Source of the DNA: Desmonostoc muscorum FACHB-395
GTDB lineage: Bacteria; Cyanobacteriota; Cyanobacteriia; Cyanobacteriales; Nostocaceae
Length of the DNA: 64,000 nucleotides
Assembly (NCBI RefSeq): GCF_014698035.1
Contig: NZ_JACJSF010000003.1
Coordinates: 124,001-188,000, forward strand
Direction of reading: 5' to 3'
The translations under genes and the position numbers were made by a program. The notes beneath the pieces were generated by a model that saw only the letters and a program-made list of their open reading frames with translations, was not told the DNA's origin and ran no database searches. Positions 39,859-50,077 of the stretch are shown here, in pieces (positions within the stretch are counted from its first letter, which is position 1; each line of letters opens with the position of its first letter).

Positions 39859-40635
39859 AGATTTTCGTCGTATCCCACTTAGATATCTCTATTATTTACC
39901 CTGAACTGATAGATTAAAAGCATTTTCTTCGGGAATTGGGAATGGGGCATTGGGAATTGGGAATTGGGAAGAGGACTTGGGGACAAGGAGAAAGACTTGT
40001 TTCAAGTTCTCACCTCTTGTCCCGAATGGCACGCTTGTTAATCGCAAAGCCCTGATATAAATTGCTTTTTGAGTGTGGGGAGTGGGGGGAGTGGGGGAAG
40101 TGTGGGGAGAAAGAGGAGAAATTGAATAACTGCATATCAACAAATGCTGCATTGCCTCCCACACCTCCCACACCTCCCACACCATGCCAGCAAGGAGGTT
40201 TCAGCTTTTCAAGCGTGCCATTCCCCCTTGTCCCCTTGTCCCCTGCTCCCCCTACTCCCTAAAAATAACTCTATAAATTACTAGACAAACATAAATAAAT
40301 AATTTATATTATTAGATTGTGACCAAACACGCAAATTAGATAAACTTTTTACTGTCATTCTGAGGTAGTGTTAGCATTAAGAGCTGATAATTTAATCCAA
40401 ATTGGATAATATAACTCAGATTGATCATAGACTGGTAAACTAAGAAAGCTTTCAGGTCAACATTGGAGCTTATGGATGAACAATCAAAGCCAATCCTAAG
40501 CTCCAGAGTGAATTTGCTCCTGTGCCTCTGAAAAAGCAGGCGAAATCTTAAACAATAGTTTAAGGTATTTAAGGAAGTAAAACTGAGCAGCAATGTTGGT
40601 TTCATGGCATTACGTCAGTCTCAGTTAACGGATAC
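39859..40635. other. Repeat-rich spacer between ndhN and the ribosomal leader
   Basis: No gene could be supported. It holds GGGAATT heptamers (39930-39970), the inverted copy of the 11.8-kb repeat (39971-40023), and a GTGGGGAGTGGGGG tract (40072-40110) facing CCTCCCACA repeats (40156-40185). The right part (40260-40600) is AT-rich without features and may hold the promoter of the ribosomal cluster. Confidence 0.5.
39971..40023. repeat. Inverted copy of the 11.8-kb dispersed repeat
   Basis: Reverse complement of the segment around 11820-11890: both hold the GGGACAAGAGGTGAGAAC core followed by TTGAAACAAGTCTTTC and CCTTGTCCCCAAGTCC. This copy lacks a 16-base internal duplication seen in the other. 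Confidence 0.8.
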
Positions 40636-41045
40636 TGGGCGGTAAAGACCGCTTAAGTCCAACTGCAACACGGCAGTAGCCAAACTCCGGGAAACCGTCA
40701 TTAGGGCGTATACCAATCGGAAAACCCGCCGACAGCACTGCCTCCAGAAAGTGCCAGAGCAATTGCTTGGACGAAAGCATTGCTGCACACAGCTTGAAGC
40801 TGTAGCGCCTTGCATTGATTCCAGAAGTTACTCCTTCCCAAACGGAAGAGAATTGTAGCTGTTCTGGTGATCTATTGAGTGAAGCTAAACAGATTCACCA
40901 AGCAGTACGGACACGGTTTGTTGTGTCCCAAAGTATTTGGACTGGTTTACTGAAACCATTCCAAATTTCGCAGGCTAACTCAGCCTAAACTGATGCGTAC
41001 AAAGCGTGTCCTCTAGAGTCCAATTCCAAGGTCAGCAAGTAGAAA
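40636..41045 (+). ncRNA. Candidate structured 5' leader of the ribosomal cluster
   Basis: About 400 bases upstream of rplC, more GC-rich than the preceding stretch and dense in potential hairpins: GCGGT-AAAG-ACCGC (40639-40652), CAATTGCTT/AAGCATTG (40760-40782), ACAGCT-TGA-AGCTGT (40789-40803), GGTGA/TCACC (40866-40899), GGACAC/GTGTCC (40909-40928), and TTTGGA-CT-GGTTT / AAACC-AT-TCCAAA (40936-40965). No convincing protein is encoded. Ribosomal operons often begin with such leaders for feedback by a ribosomal protein; the ligand here is unknown. No named RNA family was recognised. Confidence 0.5.
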
Positions 41046-41060
41046 GGAGAACCAGTTACT

Positions 41061-41693
41061 GTGTCTGTAGGTATTCTCGGCACCAAGCTGGGCATGACCC
41101 AAATATTTGACGAAGCAGGAGTAGCTATTCCTGTGACTGTCATTCAAGCAGGGCCATGCACTGTTACACAAGTTAAAACGAAACAAACCGACGGTTACTT
41201 TGCCATCCAAGTTGGTTTTGGCGAAGTTAAACCAAAGGCACTAAACAGACCACTACTGGGTCATTTGGCTAAATCATCTGCCCCAGCATTGCGTCACCTA
41301 AATGAATATCACACTGATAGTTCTAGTGATTATGCTTTAGGTCAACAGATTAAAGCAGATATTTTTAGTGCGGGTCAAATTGTCGATGTAGTCGGCACAA
41401 GCATCGGTCGCGGTTTTGCAGGAAACCAGAAGCGCAACAACTTTGGTCGTGGGCCCATGTCACACGGTTCCAAAAACCACAGAGCGCCAGGTTCTATTGG
41501 TGCTGGTACAACACCAGGTCGTGTCTATCCAGGTAAGCGGATGGCAGGACGTTTAGGTGGTAAACGCATCACAATCCGTAAGCTGACCATAGTGCGAGTT
41601 GATGCAGAACGCAATTTATTGCTAATCAAGGGAGCAATTCCTGGTAAACCAGGCGCTCTAGTAAGTGTTGTACCTGCAAAAGTAGTGGGATAG
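41061..41693 (+). CDS. rplC: 50S ribosomal protein L3
   Basis: 210 residues, early-assembly protein reaching toward the peptidyl transferase centre. Conserved [15 protein letters not shown] at the N-terminus and [25 protein letters not shown] in the loop that contacts 23S rRNA. GTG start with AAAGGAG 12 bases before. First gene of the cluster; rpsJ, which comes first in many bacteria, is not here. Confidence 0.98.
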   Translation: MSVGILGTKLGMTQIFDEAGVAIPVTVIQAGPCTVTQVKTKQTDGYFAIQVGFGEVKPKALNRPLLGHLAKSSAPALRHLNEYHTDSSSDYALGQQIKADIFSAGQIVDVVGTSIGRGFAGNQKRNNFGRGPMSHGSKNHRAPGSIGAGTTPGRVYPGKRMAGRLGGKRITIRKLTIVRVDAERNLLLIKGAIPGKPGALVSVVPAKVVG

Positions 41694-41697
41694 TCAA

Positions 41698-41790
41698 AAG
41701 TCATTAGTCAACAGTCATTAGTCAAAAGTCATTGGCTAAAGACAAATGGCAAAAGACCAATGACAAATGACAAGAGACAAAGGACAAATA
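41698..41790. repeat. Inverted heptamer array, rplC-rplD
   Basis: TCATTAG units on the left, then TGACAAA/GGACAAA units on the right. AAGGA from a right-hand unit lies about 12 bases before the rplD ATG. An ATG inside the array is in frame with rplD but adds only repeat-derived residues. Confidence 0.8.
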
Positions 41791-41796
41791 ACAAAG

Positions 41797-42435
41797 ATGG
41801 TTGAAAGCGTAGTTAAAAATTGGCAAGGAGAACAGGTCGGCGAGACGACCTTCGAGTTGCGCGTTGCCAAAGAAGAAACAGCGTCTCATATCGTACACCG
41901 CGCCTTAGTACGGCAATTGACTAATGCTCGTCAAGGAAATGCCAGTACAAAAACTCGTGCTGAAGTTAGAGGCGGTGGCCGTAAACCTTGGCGGCAAAAA
42001 GGTACTGGTCGCGCTCGTGCAGGGTCTATTCGTTCACCATTGTGGCGTGGTGGTGGTGTGATCTTTGGGCCAAAGCCTAGAGACTTCGACCTGAAGTTGA
42101 ACCGCAAAGAGCGACGTTTAGCACTGCGGACAGCATTTGTCGGTCGTATTGACGACTTGATCGTAGTAGAAGAATTTAGCACCGAGCTATCTCGCCCGAA
42201 GACAAAAGACTTAGTGGCAGCACTTGCTCGTTGGGGAGTAGTGCCAGAAAGCAAGGCACTGTTAATTTTGTCTGAAATTGCGGATACAGATAATGTTTAT
42301 TTGTCAGCCCGCAACATTGAAAATTTAAAACTAATTGCAGCCAACCAGTTAAATGTTTTTGATTTACTGCACGCTGACAAAATTGTAGTTACGGCATCAG
42401 CCCTAGAAAAAATTCAGGAGGTCTACAGTGCCTAG
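41797..42435 (+). CDS. rplD: 50S ribosomal protein L4
   Basis: 212 residues from the ATG at 41797; an earlier in-frame ATG at 41767 lies in repeat sequence. Exit-tunnel loop with [27 protein letters not shown]4 represses its own operon in enterobacteria; whether it does so in cyanobacteria is not shown. Its end overlaps rplW by 8 bases. Confidence 0.97.
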   Translation: MVESVVKNWQGEQVGETTFELRVAKEETASHIVHRALVRQLTNARQGNASTKTRAEVRGGGRKPWRQKGTGRARAGSIRSPLWRGGGVIFGPKPRDFDLKLNRKERRLALRTAFVGRIDDLIVVEEFSTELSRPKTKDLVAALARWGVVPESKALLILSEIADTDNVYLSARNIENLKLIAANQLNVFDLLHADKIVVTASALEKIQEVYSA

Positions 42436-42742
42436 CTTTGACCCCCGCGACCTTGCCGACTTAGTACGTCGCCCAATAGTCACTGAGAAGGCGACTATCT
42501 TGATGGAGCAAAATAAGTACACCTTTGAAGTAATTCCAAAGGCATCCAAGCCAGAAATCAAGGCTGCGATCGAAGACTTATTTCAGGTCAAGGTTGTAAA
42601 AGTCAACACCACCTTACCACCACGTAAAAAGCGGCGCGTTGGTAAATTTATCGGTTATAAGCCCCAATATAAGCGAGCCATTGTTACAGTCGCACCTGGG
42701 GATGAAGACAAGATTAGACAAGTTCTATTCCCAGAAGTCTAG
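42428..42742 (+). CDS. rplW: 50S ribosomal protein L23
   Basis: 104 residues, at the tunnel exit where trigger factor and SRP bind. [22 protein letters not shown] and [20 protein letters not shown] are typical. GTG start, overlapping rplD by 8 bases with AGGAGG ahead, which indicates translational coupling. Confidence 0.97.
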   Translation: MPSFDPRDLADLVRRPIVTEKATILMEQNKYTFEVIPKASKPEIKAAIEDLFQVKVVKVNTTLPPRKKRRVGKFIGYKPQYKRAIVTVAPGDEDKIRQVLFPEV

Positions 42743-42745
42743 GAA

Positions 42746-42878
42746 TTTTAGATTTTAGATTTTAGATTGAGGAGTTTACTGAATAAATACCAAAGATGGT
42801 CGCAATTAGTTAAACACTCATTAAATCCAAAATTCAAAATCCGAAATTAAGTAAATCAAAAATCCAAAATCCAAAATA
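42746..42878. repeat. TTTTAGA / AAAATCC inverted heptamers, rplW-rplB
   Basis: TTTTAGA units left, then AAAATCC/CCGAAAT units right, flanking about 40 unique bases. It is a second heptamer family, distinct from TCATTAG; the same family recurs after rplB. Confidence 0.8.
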
Positions 42879-42882
42879 GATT

Positions 42883-43746
42883 ATGGGTACTCGTTCTTAT
42901 CGCCCTTATACCCCCAGCACTCGCCAAGTTACAGTTTCTGACTTTGCGGAAATCACAAAAACCGAGCCAGAAAAATCCCTAACGACCTCGAAGCATCGTG
43001 CCAAAGGTCGGAATAATACAGGGCGGATTACCAGTCGTCGTCGGGGTGGCGGACACAAACAACTTTACCGGATCATCGATTTTAAAAGGGATAAACATAA
43101 TATTCCTGCCAAAGTCGCAGCAATTGAATACGATCCTAACCGCAATGCCCGAATTGCCCTTTTGTATTACCAAGATGGCGAAAAACGGTACATCCTGCAT
43201 CCCAACGGATTGAAAGTTGGAACAATAATTATTTCTGGTCCCGAATCTCCCTTTGAAGATGGTAATGCTTTACCTCTATCGCGGATTCCCTTGGGTACTA
43301 GTGTTCACAACGTAGAAATGACTCCTGGTAAAGGTGGTCAAATCGTGCGTGCAGCTGGTGCTAGCGCTCAAGTTGTGGCAAAAGAAGGTGATTATGTAAC
43401 TCTCAAGTTGCCTTCGGGAGAAGTCCGCTTAATTCGGCGTGATTGCTACGCCACCATTGGGCAAGTGGGCAACACCGATGCGAGAAACCTGAGTGCAGGT
43501 AAAGCCGGACGCAATCGCTGGAAAGGTCGCCGTCCGAAGGTTAGAGGTAGCGTCATGAACCCAGTGGATCACCCACATGGTGGTGGTGAGGGTAGGGCTC
43601 CTATCGGTAGATCAGGGCCTGTTACACCTTGGGGTAAACCCACATTGGGCGCGAAGACACGCAATCGCAAGAAACTTAGCAGCAAATTCATTGTGCGTCG
43701 TCGCCGTAAGTCTTCTAAACGCGGTCGCGGTGGTCGTGAATCATAG
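42883..43746 (+). CDS. rplB: 50S ribosomal protein L2
   Basis: 287 residues, needed for subunit joining and peptidyl transferase activity. RNA-binding [19 protein letters not shown] and the functional [14 protein letters not shown] loop with its key His. ATG at 42883, following repeat sequence. Confidence 0.98.
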   Translation: MGTRSYRPYTPSTRQVTVSDFAEITKTEPEKSLTTSKHRAKGRNNTGRITSRRRGGGHKQLYRIIDFKRDKHNIPAKVAAIEYDPNRNARIALLYYQDGEKRYILHPNGLKVGTIIISGPESPFEDGNALPLSRIPLGTSVHNVEMTPGKGGQIVRAAGASAQVVAKEGDYVTLKLPSGEVRLIRRDCYATIGQVGNTDARNLSAGKAGRNRWKGRRPKVRGSVMNPVDHPHGGGEGRAPIGRSGPVTPWGKPTLGAKTRNRKKLSSKFIVRRRRKSSKRGRGGRES

Positions 43747-43888
43747 AATTTTAGATTTTAGATTTTGGATTTTAGATTGGGGTCTACTTGTGAACATTGA
43801 AAATTTGTGAAACCAGCTTGGACACCTAATTATCCAAAATCCGAAATTCTAAATCCTAATTCCTAAATCCTAAATCCAAAATTGAACT
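43746..43888. repeat. TTTTAGA / AAATCC inverted heptamers, rplB-rpsS
   Basis: TTTTAGA units left and CTAAATCC/CCAAAATT units right around a short unique core. It belongs to the same family as the preceding gap. Confidence 0.8.
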
Positions 43889-44167
43889 ATGGGTCGTTCT
43901 CTAAAAAAAGGTCCTTTCGTTGCGGATCATCTCTTAAAGAAAATTGAAAAGCTCAACGACAACAACAGAAAAGAAGTTATTAAAACTTGGTCAAGAGCTT
44001 CAACAATTTTGCCTCTAATGGTAGGTCATACCATAGCTGTTCACAACGGACGACAACACGTTCCAGTTTTTGTAAATGAACAGATGGTAGGACACAAGTT
44101 GGGTGAATTTGCCCCGACACGCACCTACAGGGGTCATGGAAAAAGCGACAAAAAAGCGGGTAGGTAG
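43889..44167 (+). CDS. rpsS: 30S ribosomal protein S19
   Basis: 92 residues, in the head of the small subunit near S13. [20 protein letters not shown] and [23 protein letters not shown] are fully conserved family features. Confidence 0.98.
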   Translation: MGRSLKKGPFVADHLLKKIEKLNDNNRKEVIKTWSRASTILPLMVGHTIAVHNGRQHVPVFVNEQMVGHKLGEFAPTRTYRGHGKSDKKAGR

Positions 44168-44234
44168 TCATTAGTTATTAGTCATTAGTCATTAGCTAAA
44201 GACAAGTGACAAGTGACAAATGACAAATGACAAA
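44168..44234. repeat. Inverted heptamer array, rpsS-rplV
   Basis: TCATTAG and TTATTAG units followed by GACAAGT and GACAAAT units. The rplV ribosome-binding GGAG lies just after it and is unique sequence. Confidence 0.8.
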
Positions 44235-44247
44235 ATTGGAGAAAATT

Positions 44248-44604
44248 ATGGCTACTAATACTACTGAAGTAAAAGCGATCGCTCGTTTTATCCGCATCTC
44301 GGCCTACAAAGTGCGTCGGGTACTCGATCAAATCCGGGGGCGATCATACCGAGAAGCGTTAATCATCCTAGAATTCATGCCCTATCGCGCCACTGAACCC
44401 ATATTGAAGGTTCTCAGAAGCGCTGCTGCTAATGCTGAACACAATGCTGGGTTAGATCGGACTCAACTAGTGATTACTCAGGCTTACGCCGATCAAGGGC
44501 CGCCGTTGAAGCGGTTCCAACCAAGAGCGCAAGGTCGAGCTTACCAAATTCGCAAACCGACGTGTCATATTACTGTGGCCGTTGGAGCCGCACCAGAAAA
44601 ATAA
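44248..44604 (+). CDS. rplV: 50S ribosomal protein L22
   Basis: 118 residues from the ATG at 44248 ([18 protein letters not shown]), with GGAG ahead; an earlier in-frame ATG is repeat-derived. The beta hairpin lines the exit tunnel ([20 protein letters not shown]). Confidence 0.97.
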   Translation: MATNTTEVKAIARFIRISAYKVRRVLDQIRGRSYREALIILEFMPYRATEPILKVLRSAAANAEHNAGLDRTQLVITQAYADQGPPLKRFQPRAQGRAYQIRKPTCHITVAVGAAPEK

Positions 44605-44657
44605 GCACGCTTACACGAATAAATTACGTAAAGTAAGAAATCTTAGAGGAAGCATTC

Positions 44658-45440
44658 GTGGGACAGAAAATTCATCCAGTTGGTTTTCGCCTGGGTATTA
44701 CACATGAACATCAATCCCGTTGGTTTGCTGTTCCTGACCGCTATCCAGAACTTTTACAAGAAGACTACAAACTCCGTCAATACATAGAACAAAAGCTGGG
44801 TAGACTTGCTCAAAACAACGCCGGAATTTCCGAAGTGCGGATTGAGCGCAAAGCCGACCAAATCGACTTAGAAGTACGCACAGCTAGACCCGGTGTAGTA
44901 GTAGGACGTGGTGGGCAAGGCATAGAATCCTTGCGTACCGGACTCCAAGGACTATTGGGTAGCAATCGCCAAATTCGCATTAACGTAGTTGAAGTTCAAC
45001 GAGTTGATGCTGATGCCTACCTAATTGCCGAATACATTGCTCAACAATTGGAACGCCGGGTTTCCTTTCGGCGGGTAGTGCGCCAATCAATTCAGCGTGC
45101 CCAACGCGCTGGTGTTCAAGGTATTAAAATCCAAGTCAGTGGCCGCCTCAACGGTGCAGAAATTGCCCGGACAGAGTGGACTCGTGAAGGTAGAGTACCT
45201 TTACATACCTTACGGGCTGATATTGACTACTCTTATTGCACGGCAAAAACTGTTTACGGCATTTTGGGCATCAAAGTTTGGGTGTTTAAGGGAGAAATTA
45301 TTCCTGGACAGGAACCAGATCCACTACCACCAGCAAGCCGCGATCGCGAACGTGATCCCCGTGATCGCGATCGTGAACCCCGTCGTCGTCAACAACAACG
45401 TCGTCGCCAGCAATTTGAAGACCGCTCAAATGAAGGATAA
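44658..45440 (+). CDS. rpsC: 30S ribosomal protein S3
   Basis: 260 residues, mRNA entry site; KH domain with [17 protein letters not shown] start with AGAGGA about 12 bases before. The last 35 residues are a low-complexity Arg/Asp/Glu/Gln tail ([16 protein letters not shown]) whose DNA is made of GCGATCGC-like units, beyond the usual end of bacterial S3. Confidence 0.97.
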   Translation: MGQKIHPVGFRLGITHEHQSRWFAVPDRYPELLQEDYKLRQYIEQKLGRLAQNNAGISEVRIERKADQIDLEVRTARPGVVVGRGGQGIESLRTGLQGLLGSNRQIRINVVEVQRVDADAYLIAEYIAQQLERRVSFRRVVRQSIQRAQRAGVQGIKIQVSGRLNGAEIARTEWTREGRVPLHTLRADIDYSYCTAKTVYGILGIKVWVFKGEIIPGQEPDPLPPASRDRERDPRDRDREPRRRQQQRRRQQFEDRSNEG

Positions 45441-45442
45441 AT

Positions 45443-45525
45443 CGTCATTAGTCATTAGTCATTAGTCATTAGTAAATGGCAGATGACAAATGGCAGATGA
45501 CAAATGACAAATGACAAGTAACAAA
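45443..45525. repeat. Inverted heptamer array, rpsC-rplP
   Basis: Four TCATTAG-type units left and five GACAAAT/GGCAGAT units right. It fills nearly the whole gap. Confidence 0.85.
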
Positions 45526-45527
45526 CC

Positions 45528-45953
45528 ATGTTAAGCCCTAGAAGAACTAAATTCCGCAAACAACAGCGCGGACGGATGGAGGGACTAGCCACCCGTGGTA
45601 GCACCCTCAACTTCGGTGATTTTGCACTCCAAGCACAAGAACCTGCTTGGATCACCTCCCGGCAAATCGAGGCTTCCCGTCGGGCAATGACTCGTTATAT
45701 TCGTCGGGGTGGACAAATCTGGATTCGGATTTTCCCTGATAAACCTGTAACCATGCGTCCTGCTGAAACCCGGATGGGTTCCGGTAAAGGTAATCCAGAG
45801 TTTTGGGTAGCGGTAGTCAAGCCAGGACGAATTTTGTTTGAAATCGGTGGGGTTTCTGAAGAAATCGCCCGTGAAGCTATGCGTTTGGCTTCATTTAAAC
45901 TGCCTATAAAAACCAAGTTTATTGTGCGCTTTCAACCACAGGAGCAGGAGTAG
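45528..45953 (+). CDS. rplP: 50S ribosomal protein L16
   Basis: 141 residues; contacts tRNA elbow near the A site. [20 protein letters not shown] and [20 protein letters not shown] are diagnostic. It is followed at 3 bases by rpmC. Confidence 0.98.
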   Translation: MLSPRRTKFRKQQRGRMEGLATRGSTLNFGDFALQAQEPAWITSRQIEASRRAMTRYIRRGGQIWIRIFPDKPVTMRPAETRMGSGKGNPEFWVAVVKPGRILFEIGGVSEEIAREAMRLASFKLPIKTKFIVRFQPQEQE

Positions 45954-45956
45954 CTT

Positions 45957-46184
45957 ATGCCTCTTCCCAAGATTTCAGAAGCTAGAGAATTAAGTGACGA
46001 GAAGCTCTCTGATGAAATTGTTGCGATCAAAAGACAACTATTTCAGTTGCGCTTGCAAAAAGCGACAAGACAATTAGAAAAGCCCCACCAATTCAGACAG
46101 GCTCGACATCGCCTAGCCCAATTGCTGACATTAGAAACAGAACGCAAACGGGCAGCAAGTCAATCGGCTAAAGAAGAAAAGTAG
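45957..46184 (+). CDS. rpmC: 50S ribosomal protein L29
   Basis: 75 residues, helical; located near the tunnel exit. LSDEKLSDEIVAIKRQLFQLRLQKATRQLE fits the family. It is 3 bases after rplP and 6 before rpsQ, forming a tight coupled block. Confidence 0.96.
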   Translation: MPLPKISEARELSDEKLSDEIVAIKRQLFQLRLQKATRQLEKPHQFRQARHRLAQLLTLETERKRAASQSAKEEK

Positions 46185-46190
46185 GAGATT

Positions 46191-46439
46191 ATGGCAGTTA
46201 AAGAACGAGTTGGCTTGGTAGTGAGCGATAAAATGCAAAAAACTGTGGTAGTTGCCATAGAAAACCGCGCTCCTCACCCCAAGTACGGCAAGATTGTGGT
46301 TAACACCCAACGATATAAAGTTCACGACGAAGAAAATAAGTGTAAAGTAGGCGATCGCGTTCGCATTCAGGAAACTAGACCCCTGAGCAAAACCAAGCGC
46401 TGGAAAATCACAGAAGTCCTGAACATCAAACCTGCTTAA
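46191..46439 (+). CDS. rpsQ: 30S ribosomal protein S17
   Basis: 82 residues, early 16S rRNA binder. [19 protein letters not shown] and [18 protein letters not shown] are typical. GTAGGAG stands before the ATG. Confidence 0.97.
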   Translation: MAVKERVGLVVSDKMQKTVVVAIENRAPHPKYGKIVVNTQRYKVHDEENKCKVGDRVRIQETRPLSKTKRWKITEVLNIKPA

Positions 46440-46485
46440 ACCTCATCGTTGTTAGTTTCTAACAACATCACAAGGGAGAATAATT

Positions 46486-46854
46486 GTGATTCAACCCCAG
46501 ACTTACCTGAATGTCGCAGATAATAGCGGTGCCCGCAAACTAATGTGCATCCGCGTCTTAGGCGGAGGCAACCGTCGTTATGGTTTTATCGGTGATAAAA
46601 TTATCGCCGTTGTCAAAGATGCTACACCTAACATGGCTGTTAAAAAGTCTGATGTTGTGGAAGCAGTAATTGTCCGCACTCGTAAAGCTGTATCTCGTGA
46701 CAGTGGCATGAGTATTCGCTTTGATGATAATGCTGCTGTAATCATCAACAAAGACGGCAATCCTAGAGGCACACGGGTTTTTGGCCCAGTTGCACGGGAA
46801 CTACGCGATAAAAACTTTACCAAAATTGTTTCTCTGGCTCCGGAGGTGCTTTAA
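46486..46854 (+). CDS. rplN: 50S ribosomal protein L14
   Basis: 122 residues, bridge protein of the subunit interface. [20 protein letters not shown] and [20 protein letters not shown] are highly conserved. GTG start with GGGAG ahead. Stop overlaps the rplX start by one base. Confidence 0.98.
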   Translation: MIQPQTYLNVADNSGARKLMCIRVLGGGNRRYGFIGDKIIAVVKDATPNMAVKKSDVVEAVIVRTRKAVSRDSGMSIRFDDNAAVIINKDGNPRGTRVFGPVARELRDKNFTKIVSLAPEVL

Positions 46855-47207
46855 TGGCAACCAAACAGGGTACGCCCAAAGTATTCCACAAAATGCACGT
46901 CAAAACTGGCGACACCGTACAAGTGATTGCTGGTAAAGACAAAGGAAAAATTGGTGAAATTATCCAGGCACTTCCCCAACTGAGTAAAGTCATCGTCAAA
47001 GGTGTCAACATTAAAACCAAGCACGTCAAACCCCAGCAAGAAGGGGAATCAGGGCGGATTGTCACCCAAGAATTCCCAATTCATAGCTCCAACGTGATGC
47101 TTTATTCCACTAAGCAGAACGTTGCTAGTCGTGTTTGTTATACCTTTACCTCAGAAGGCAAGAAAGTCAGAAAACTTAAAAAAACTGGCGAGATTCTGGA
47201 TAAATAG
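46854..47207 (+). CDS. rplX: 50S ribosomal protein L24
   Basis: 117 residues, assembly initiator. KOW motif in [31 protein letters not shown] shares its A with the rplN stop (TAATG), so coupling is expected. Confidence 0.97.
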   Translation: MATKQGTPKVFHKMHVKTGDTVQVIAGKDKGKIGEIIQALPQLSKVIVKGVNIKTKHVKPQQEGESGRIVTQEFPIHSSNVMLYSTKQNVASRVCYTFTSEGKKVRKLKKTGEILDK

Positions 47208-47285
47208 TCATTAGTCATTGGTCATTAGTCATTAGTTATAAAGACAAATAACAAAAGACAAAGGACAAATAACAAAGGACAATAA
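47206..47285. repeat. Inverted heptamer array, rplX-rplE
   Basis: TCATTAG/TCATTGG units left, then GACAAAT/GACAAAG units right, before 40 unique bases leading to rplE. Confidence 0.8.
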
Positions 47286-47326
47286 AAGTTCCCTGACCAA
47301 GCCCAGGGATATCAGGACAAAAAACT

Positions 47327-47875
47327 ATGGCGACAACAAGACTCAAAAGCTTATATCAAGAGACAATCGTCCCCAAACTGATTAATCAGTTTCAATATAC
47401 CAACGTTCATCAAGTACCGAAGTTGGTAAAAGTTACTATTAACCGAGGTTTGGGTGAAGCAGCTCAAAATGCGAAGTCGCTGGAAGCATCCATCAACGAA
47501 ATTGCGCTTGTTACAGGTCAAAAACCAGTAGTGACGCGGGCGAAAAAGGCGATCGCTGGCTTTAAGATTCGTCAAGGGATGCCTGTGGGGATCATGGTGA
47601 CACTCAGAGCCGAACGGATGTATGCCTTTTTCGACCGGCTGGTTAGCCTATCACTGCCCAGAATTCGAGATTTTCGTGGCGTTAGCCCTAAAAGCTTTGA
47701 CGGACGGGGTAACTATACTCTGGGTGTAAGAGAACAGCTAATTTTTCCAGAAGTCGAATACGACAGCGTTGATCAAGTGCGTGGGATGGATATTTCCATC
47801 ATCACCACAGCAAAAAACGACGAAGAGGGCCGCGCCTTACTTAAAGAATTAGGAATGCCCTTTCGCGATCAGTAA
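47327..47875 (+). CDS. rplE: 50S ribosomal protein L5
   Basis: 182 residues, binds 5S r[42 protein letters not shown], and [20 protein letters not shown] are diagnostic. rpsH follows 20 bases later; rpsN, usual between them in many bacteria, is absent. Confidence 0.98.
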   Translation: MATTRLKSLYQETIVPKLINQFQYTNVHQVPKLVKVTINRGLGEAAQNAKSLEASINEIALVTGQKPVVTRAKKAIAGFKIRQGMPVGIMVTLRAERMYAFFDRLVSLSLPRIRDFRGVSPKSFDGRGNYTLGVREQLIFPEVEYDSVDQVRGMDISIITTAKNDEEGRALLKELGMPFRDQ

Positions 47876-47895
47876 GTTCATCTATAGAGGGAACG

Positions 47896-48297
47896 ATGGC
47901 GGCTAACGACACAATTGCAGATATGCTGACGCGCATCCGCAATGCCAACCTGGCGCGGCATCAGACTACACAAGTGCCAGCTACAAAAATGACCCGCAGC
48001 ATTGCCAAAGTGCTACGGGAGGAAGGCTTTATTGCTGAAATCGAAGAAGCAGAAGAAGGGGTAAAACACAACCTAGTGATTTCCCTGAAATATAAGGGTA
48101 AAAATCGTCAGCCTCTAATCACCGCCTTAAAGCGAGTGAGTAAGCCAGGCTTGCGTGTTTACTCCAATAGAAAAGAATTACCAAGAGTACTAGGCGGCAT
48201 TGGCATTGCCATTATTTCTACATCCAGTGGAATTATGACTGACCGCGAAGCGCGTCGTCAGAACTTGGGTGGCGAAGTGCTTTGTTACGTTTGGTAG
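47896..48297 (+). CDS. rpsH: 30S ribosomal protein S8
   Basis: 133 residues, central domain 16S binder. [19 protein letters not shown] and the C-terminal [20 protein letters not shown] are conserved. GAGGG precedes the ATG. Confidence 0.98.
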   Translation: MAANDTIADMLTRIRNANLARHQTTQVPATKMTRSIAKVLREEGFIAEIEEAEEGVKHNLVISLKYKGKNRQPLITALKRVSKPGLRVYSNRKELPRVLGGIGIAIISTSSGIMTDREARRQNLGGEVLCYVW

Positions 48298-48435
48298 TCA
48301 TTGGTCATTAGTCATTTGTCATTAGTCATTGGTCATTGGTCATTAGTCATTTGTTATTAGTGAAAGACAAAGGACAAAAGACAAAGGACAAAGGACAAAT
48401 AACAAAAGGCAAAGGGCAAATAACAAAGGACAAAA
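48297..48435. repeat. Longest heptamer array, rpsH-rplF
   Basis: About eight TCATTAG/TCATTGG/TCATTTG units then eight GGACAAA/AGACAAA/GGCAAAG units. It is the largest array in the ribosomal cluster, and AAGGA of its last unit stands 10 bases before the rplF ATG. Confidence 0.85.
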
Positions 48436-48439
48436 AGTA

Positions 48440-48988
48440 ATGTCTCGTATTGGTAAACGTCCAATTACTATTCCCGCCAAAGTTGAAGTGGCGATCGATG
48501 GTACGAATATTGTGGTGAAAGGCCCGAAAGGAGAACTTTCTCGCACTCTCAGAGATAATGTCTCACTCTCTCAAGAGGGAGAAATATTACACGTAAATCG
48601 TCGGGATGAAACTCGGACATCGAAGCAACTACACGGCTTGAGCCGCACTTTAGTTGCCAACATGGTTGAGGGAGTTTCCCAAGGTTTTCAACGCCGTTTG
48701 GAAATCCAAGGTGTTGGTTACAGGGCACAACTTCAAGGGCGTAACCTAGTTTTAAACATGGGTTACAGCCATCAAGTGCAAATTGAACCACCAGATGGGA
48801 TTCAGTTTGCAGTCGAAGGTACCACTAACGTGATTGTCAGCGGCTACGACAAAGAAATCGTAGGCAACACAGCCGCAAAAATTCGCGCCGTTCGTCCACC
48901 AGAACCTTACAAAGGTAAAGGCATTCGCTATGCCGGTGAAGTGGTAAGACGTAAGGCTGGTAAGACTGGTAAGGGTGGTAAGAAGTAG
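48440..48988 (+). CDS. rplF: 50S ribosomal protein L6
   Basis: 182 residues, near the factor-binding site. [17 protein letters not shown] and [22 protein letters not shown] are typical. Its ribosome-binding sequence appears to be repeat-derived. Confidence 0.98.
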   Translation: MSRIGKRPITIPAKVEVAIDGTNIVVKGPKGELSRTLRDNVSLSQEGEILHVNRRDETRTSKQLHGLSRTLVANMVEGVSQGFQRRLEIQGVGYRAQLQGRNLVLNMGYSHQVQIEPPDGIQFAVEGTTNVIVSGYDKEIVGNTAAKIRAVRPPEPYKGKGIRYAGEVVRRKAGKTGKGGKK

Positions 48989-48990
48989 AA

Positions 48991-49353
48991 ATGAAACTTA
49001 CTCGTAGAGAATCAAAAAACCGTCGTCATCGACGCGTTCGTGGCAAAGTTGTTGGCTCCCCAGAACGTCCGCGTTTAGCGGTATTCCGTTCTAATGAGCA
49101 TATTTATGCCCAGGTTATTGATGATAGTCAGCATCAAACCATAGTGGCAGCATCGACTTTAGAACCAGAGTTGAAATCTAGTTTAGCGTCAGGTGCAAAC
49201 CGCGACGCATCGGTGCAAGTTGGTAAGTTGATCGCAGTGCGATCGCTAGAAAAAGGCATCACCAAAGTAGTCTTCGATCGCGGTGGTAACTTATATCATG
49301 GTCGTGTCAAAGCCCTAGCTGATGCAGCACGCGAAGCTGGTTTAGATTTCTAA
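48991..49353 (+). CDS. rplR: 50S ribosomal protein L18
   Basis: 120 residues, 5S rRNA binder. [20 protein letters not shown] and [22 protein letters not shown] are typical. It starts 2 bases after the rplF stop. Confidence 0.98.
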   Translation: MKLTRRESKNRRHRRVRGKVVGSPERPRLAVFRSNEHIYAQVIDDSQHQTIVAASTLEPELKSSLASGANRDASVQVGKLIAVRSLEKGITKVVFDRGGNLYHGRVKALADAAREAGLDF

Positions 49354-49425
49354 AGTCATTGGTCATTAGTCATTAGTCATTGGACAAATGACAAAGGACA
49401 AATGACAAATGACAAAAGACAAATG
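49354..49425. repeat. Inverted heptamer array, rplR-rpsE
   Basis: TCATTGG/TCATTAG units left, then GACAAAT/GACAAAG units right, ending 20 bases before rpsE. Confidence 0.8.
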
Positions 49426-49446
49426 ACGTTCACCAGAGCATAAATT

Positions 49447-49974
49447 ATGGCAACAGAGCGTAAAAGTAGAACAAAGCGTGCCAAAAAAGAAGAAACTACT
49501 TGGCAAGAGCGGGTTATCCAAATCCGCCGCGTGAGCAAGGTCGTCAAAGGCGGTAAAAAACTCAGTTTCCGAGCGATCGTTGTTGTCGGTAACGAACGCG
49601 GTCAAGTTGGTGTCGGAGTAGGCAAAGCCTCAGATGTAATCGGCGCAGTCAAAAAAGGCGTAGCCGACGGCAAAAAACATCTCATTGATATCCCCATCAC
49701 CAAATCTAACTCTATCCCCCATCCCATTGATGGTGTAGGTGGCGGTGCAAAAGTGATTATGCGTCCAGCCGCACCTGGTACTGGGGTAATTGCTGGTGGT
49801 GCTGTGCGGACTGTGTTGGAATTGGCAGGAGTTCGTAACGTCTTAGCCAAGCAACTTGGTTCCAACAATCCGCTCAATAATGCTAGAGCAGCAGTCAATG
49901 CCTTATCTACATTGCGGACTCTTTCTGAAGTCGCCGAAGATCGCGGTATTCCTATTCAAAATCTCTACATCTAA
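49447..49974 (+). CDS. rpsE: 30S ribosomal protein S5
   Basis: 175 residues, decoding fidelity. [21 protein letters not shown] and [17 protein letters not shown] are conserved; a basic N-terminal extension (about 1-20) is cyanobacterial. rpmD (L30), often next, is absent. Confidence 0.98.
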   Translation: MATERKSRTKRAKKEETTWQERVIQIRRVSKVVKGGKKLSFRAIVVVGNERGQVGVGVGKASDVIGAVKKGVADGKKHLIDIPITKSNSIPHPIDGVGGGAKVIMRPAAPGTGVIAGGAVRTVLELAGVRNVLAKQLGSNNPLNNARAAVNALSTLRTLSEVAEDRGIPIQNLYI

Positions 49975-50065
49975 CTAGTCATTTGTCCTTAGTCAGTAGT
50001 CCTTTGTTCAGAACAAATGACAACCTACATAATGGCAAATGACAAATGAGAAACGAAAAATGACA
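49975..50065. repeat. Degenerate heptamer array, rpsE-rplO
   Basis: TCATTTG/TCCTTAG/TCAGTAG units left and TGACAAA/TGAGAAA units right. It is more decayed than the other arrays. Confidence 0.7.
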
Positions 50066-50077
50066 ACTTGGTAACTT

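Noticed and set aside
40336..40605. 89-codon minus-strand frame left of the leader
   Set aside because: AT-rich, no motifs, and no ribosome-binding site; probably chance.
40621..40815. 64-codon minus-strand frame over the ribosomal leader
   Set aside because: Cys/Arg/Ser-rich translation without family likeness; the hairpins make an RNA leader more likely.
41767..41796. Earlier ATG of rplD
   Set aside because: It lies inside heptamer repeat units and adds repeat-coded residues absent from L4 proteins.
48297..48435. Repeat arrays considered as CRISPR
   Set aside because: Units are 7 bases with no spacers and form inverted halves; no cas genes are in the window.
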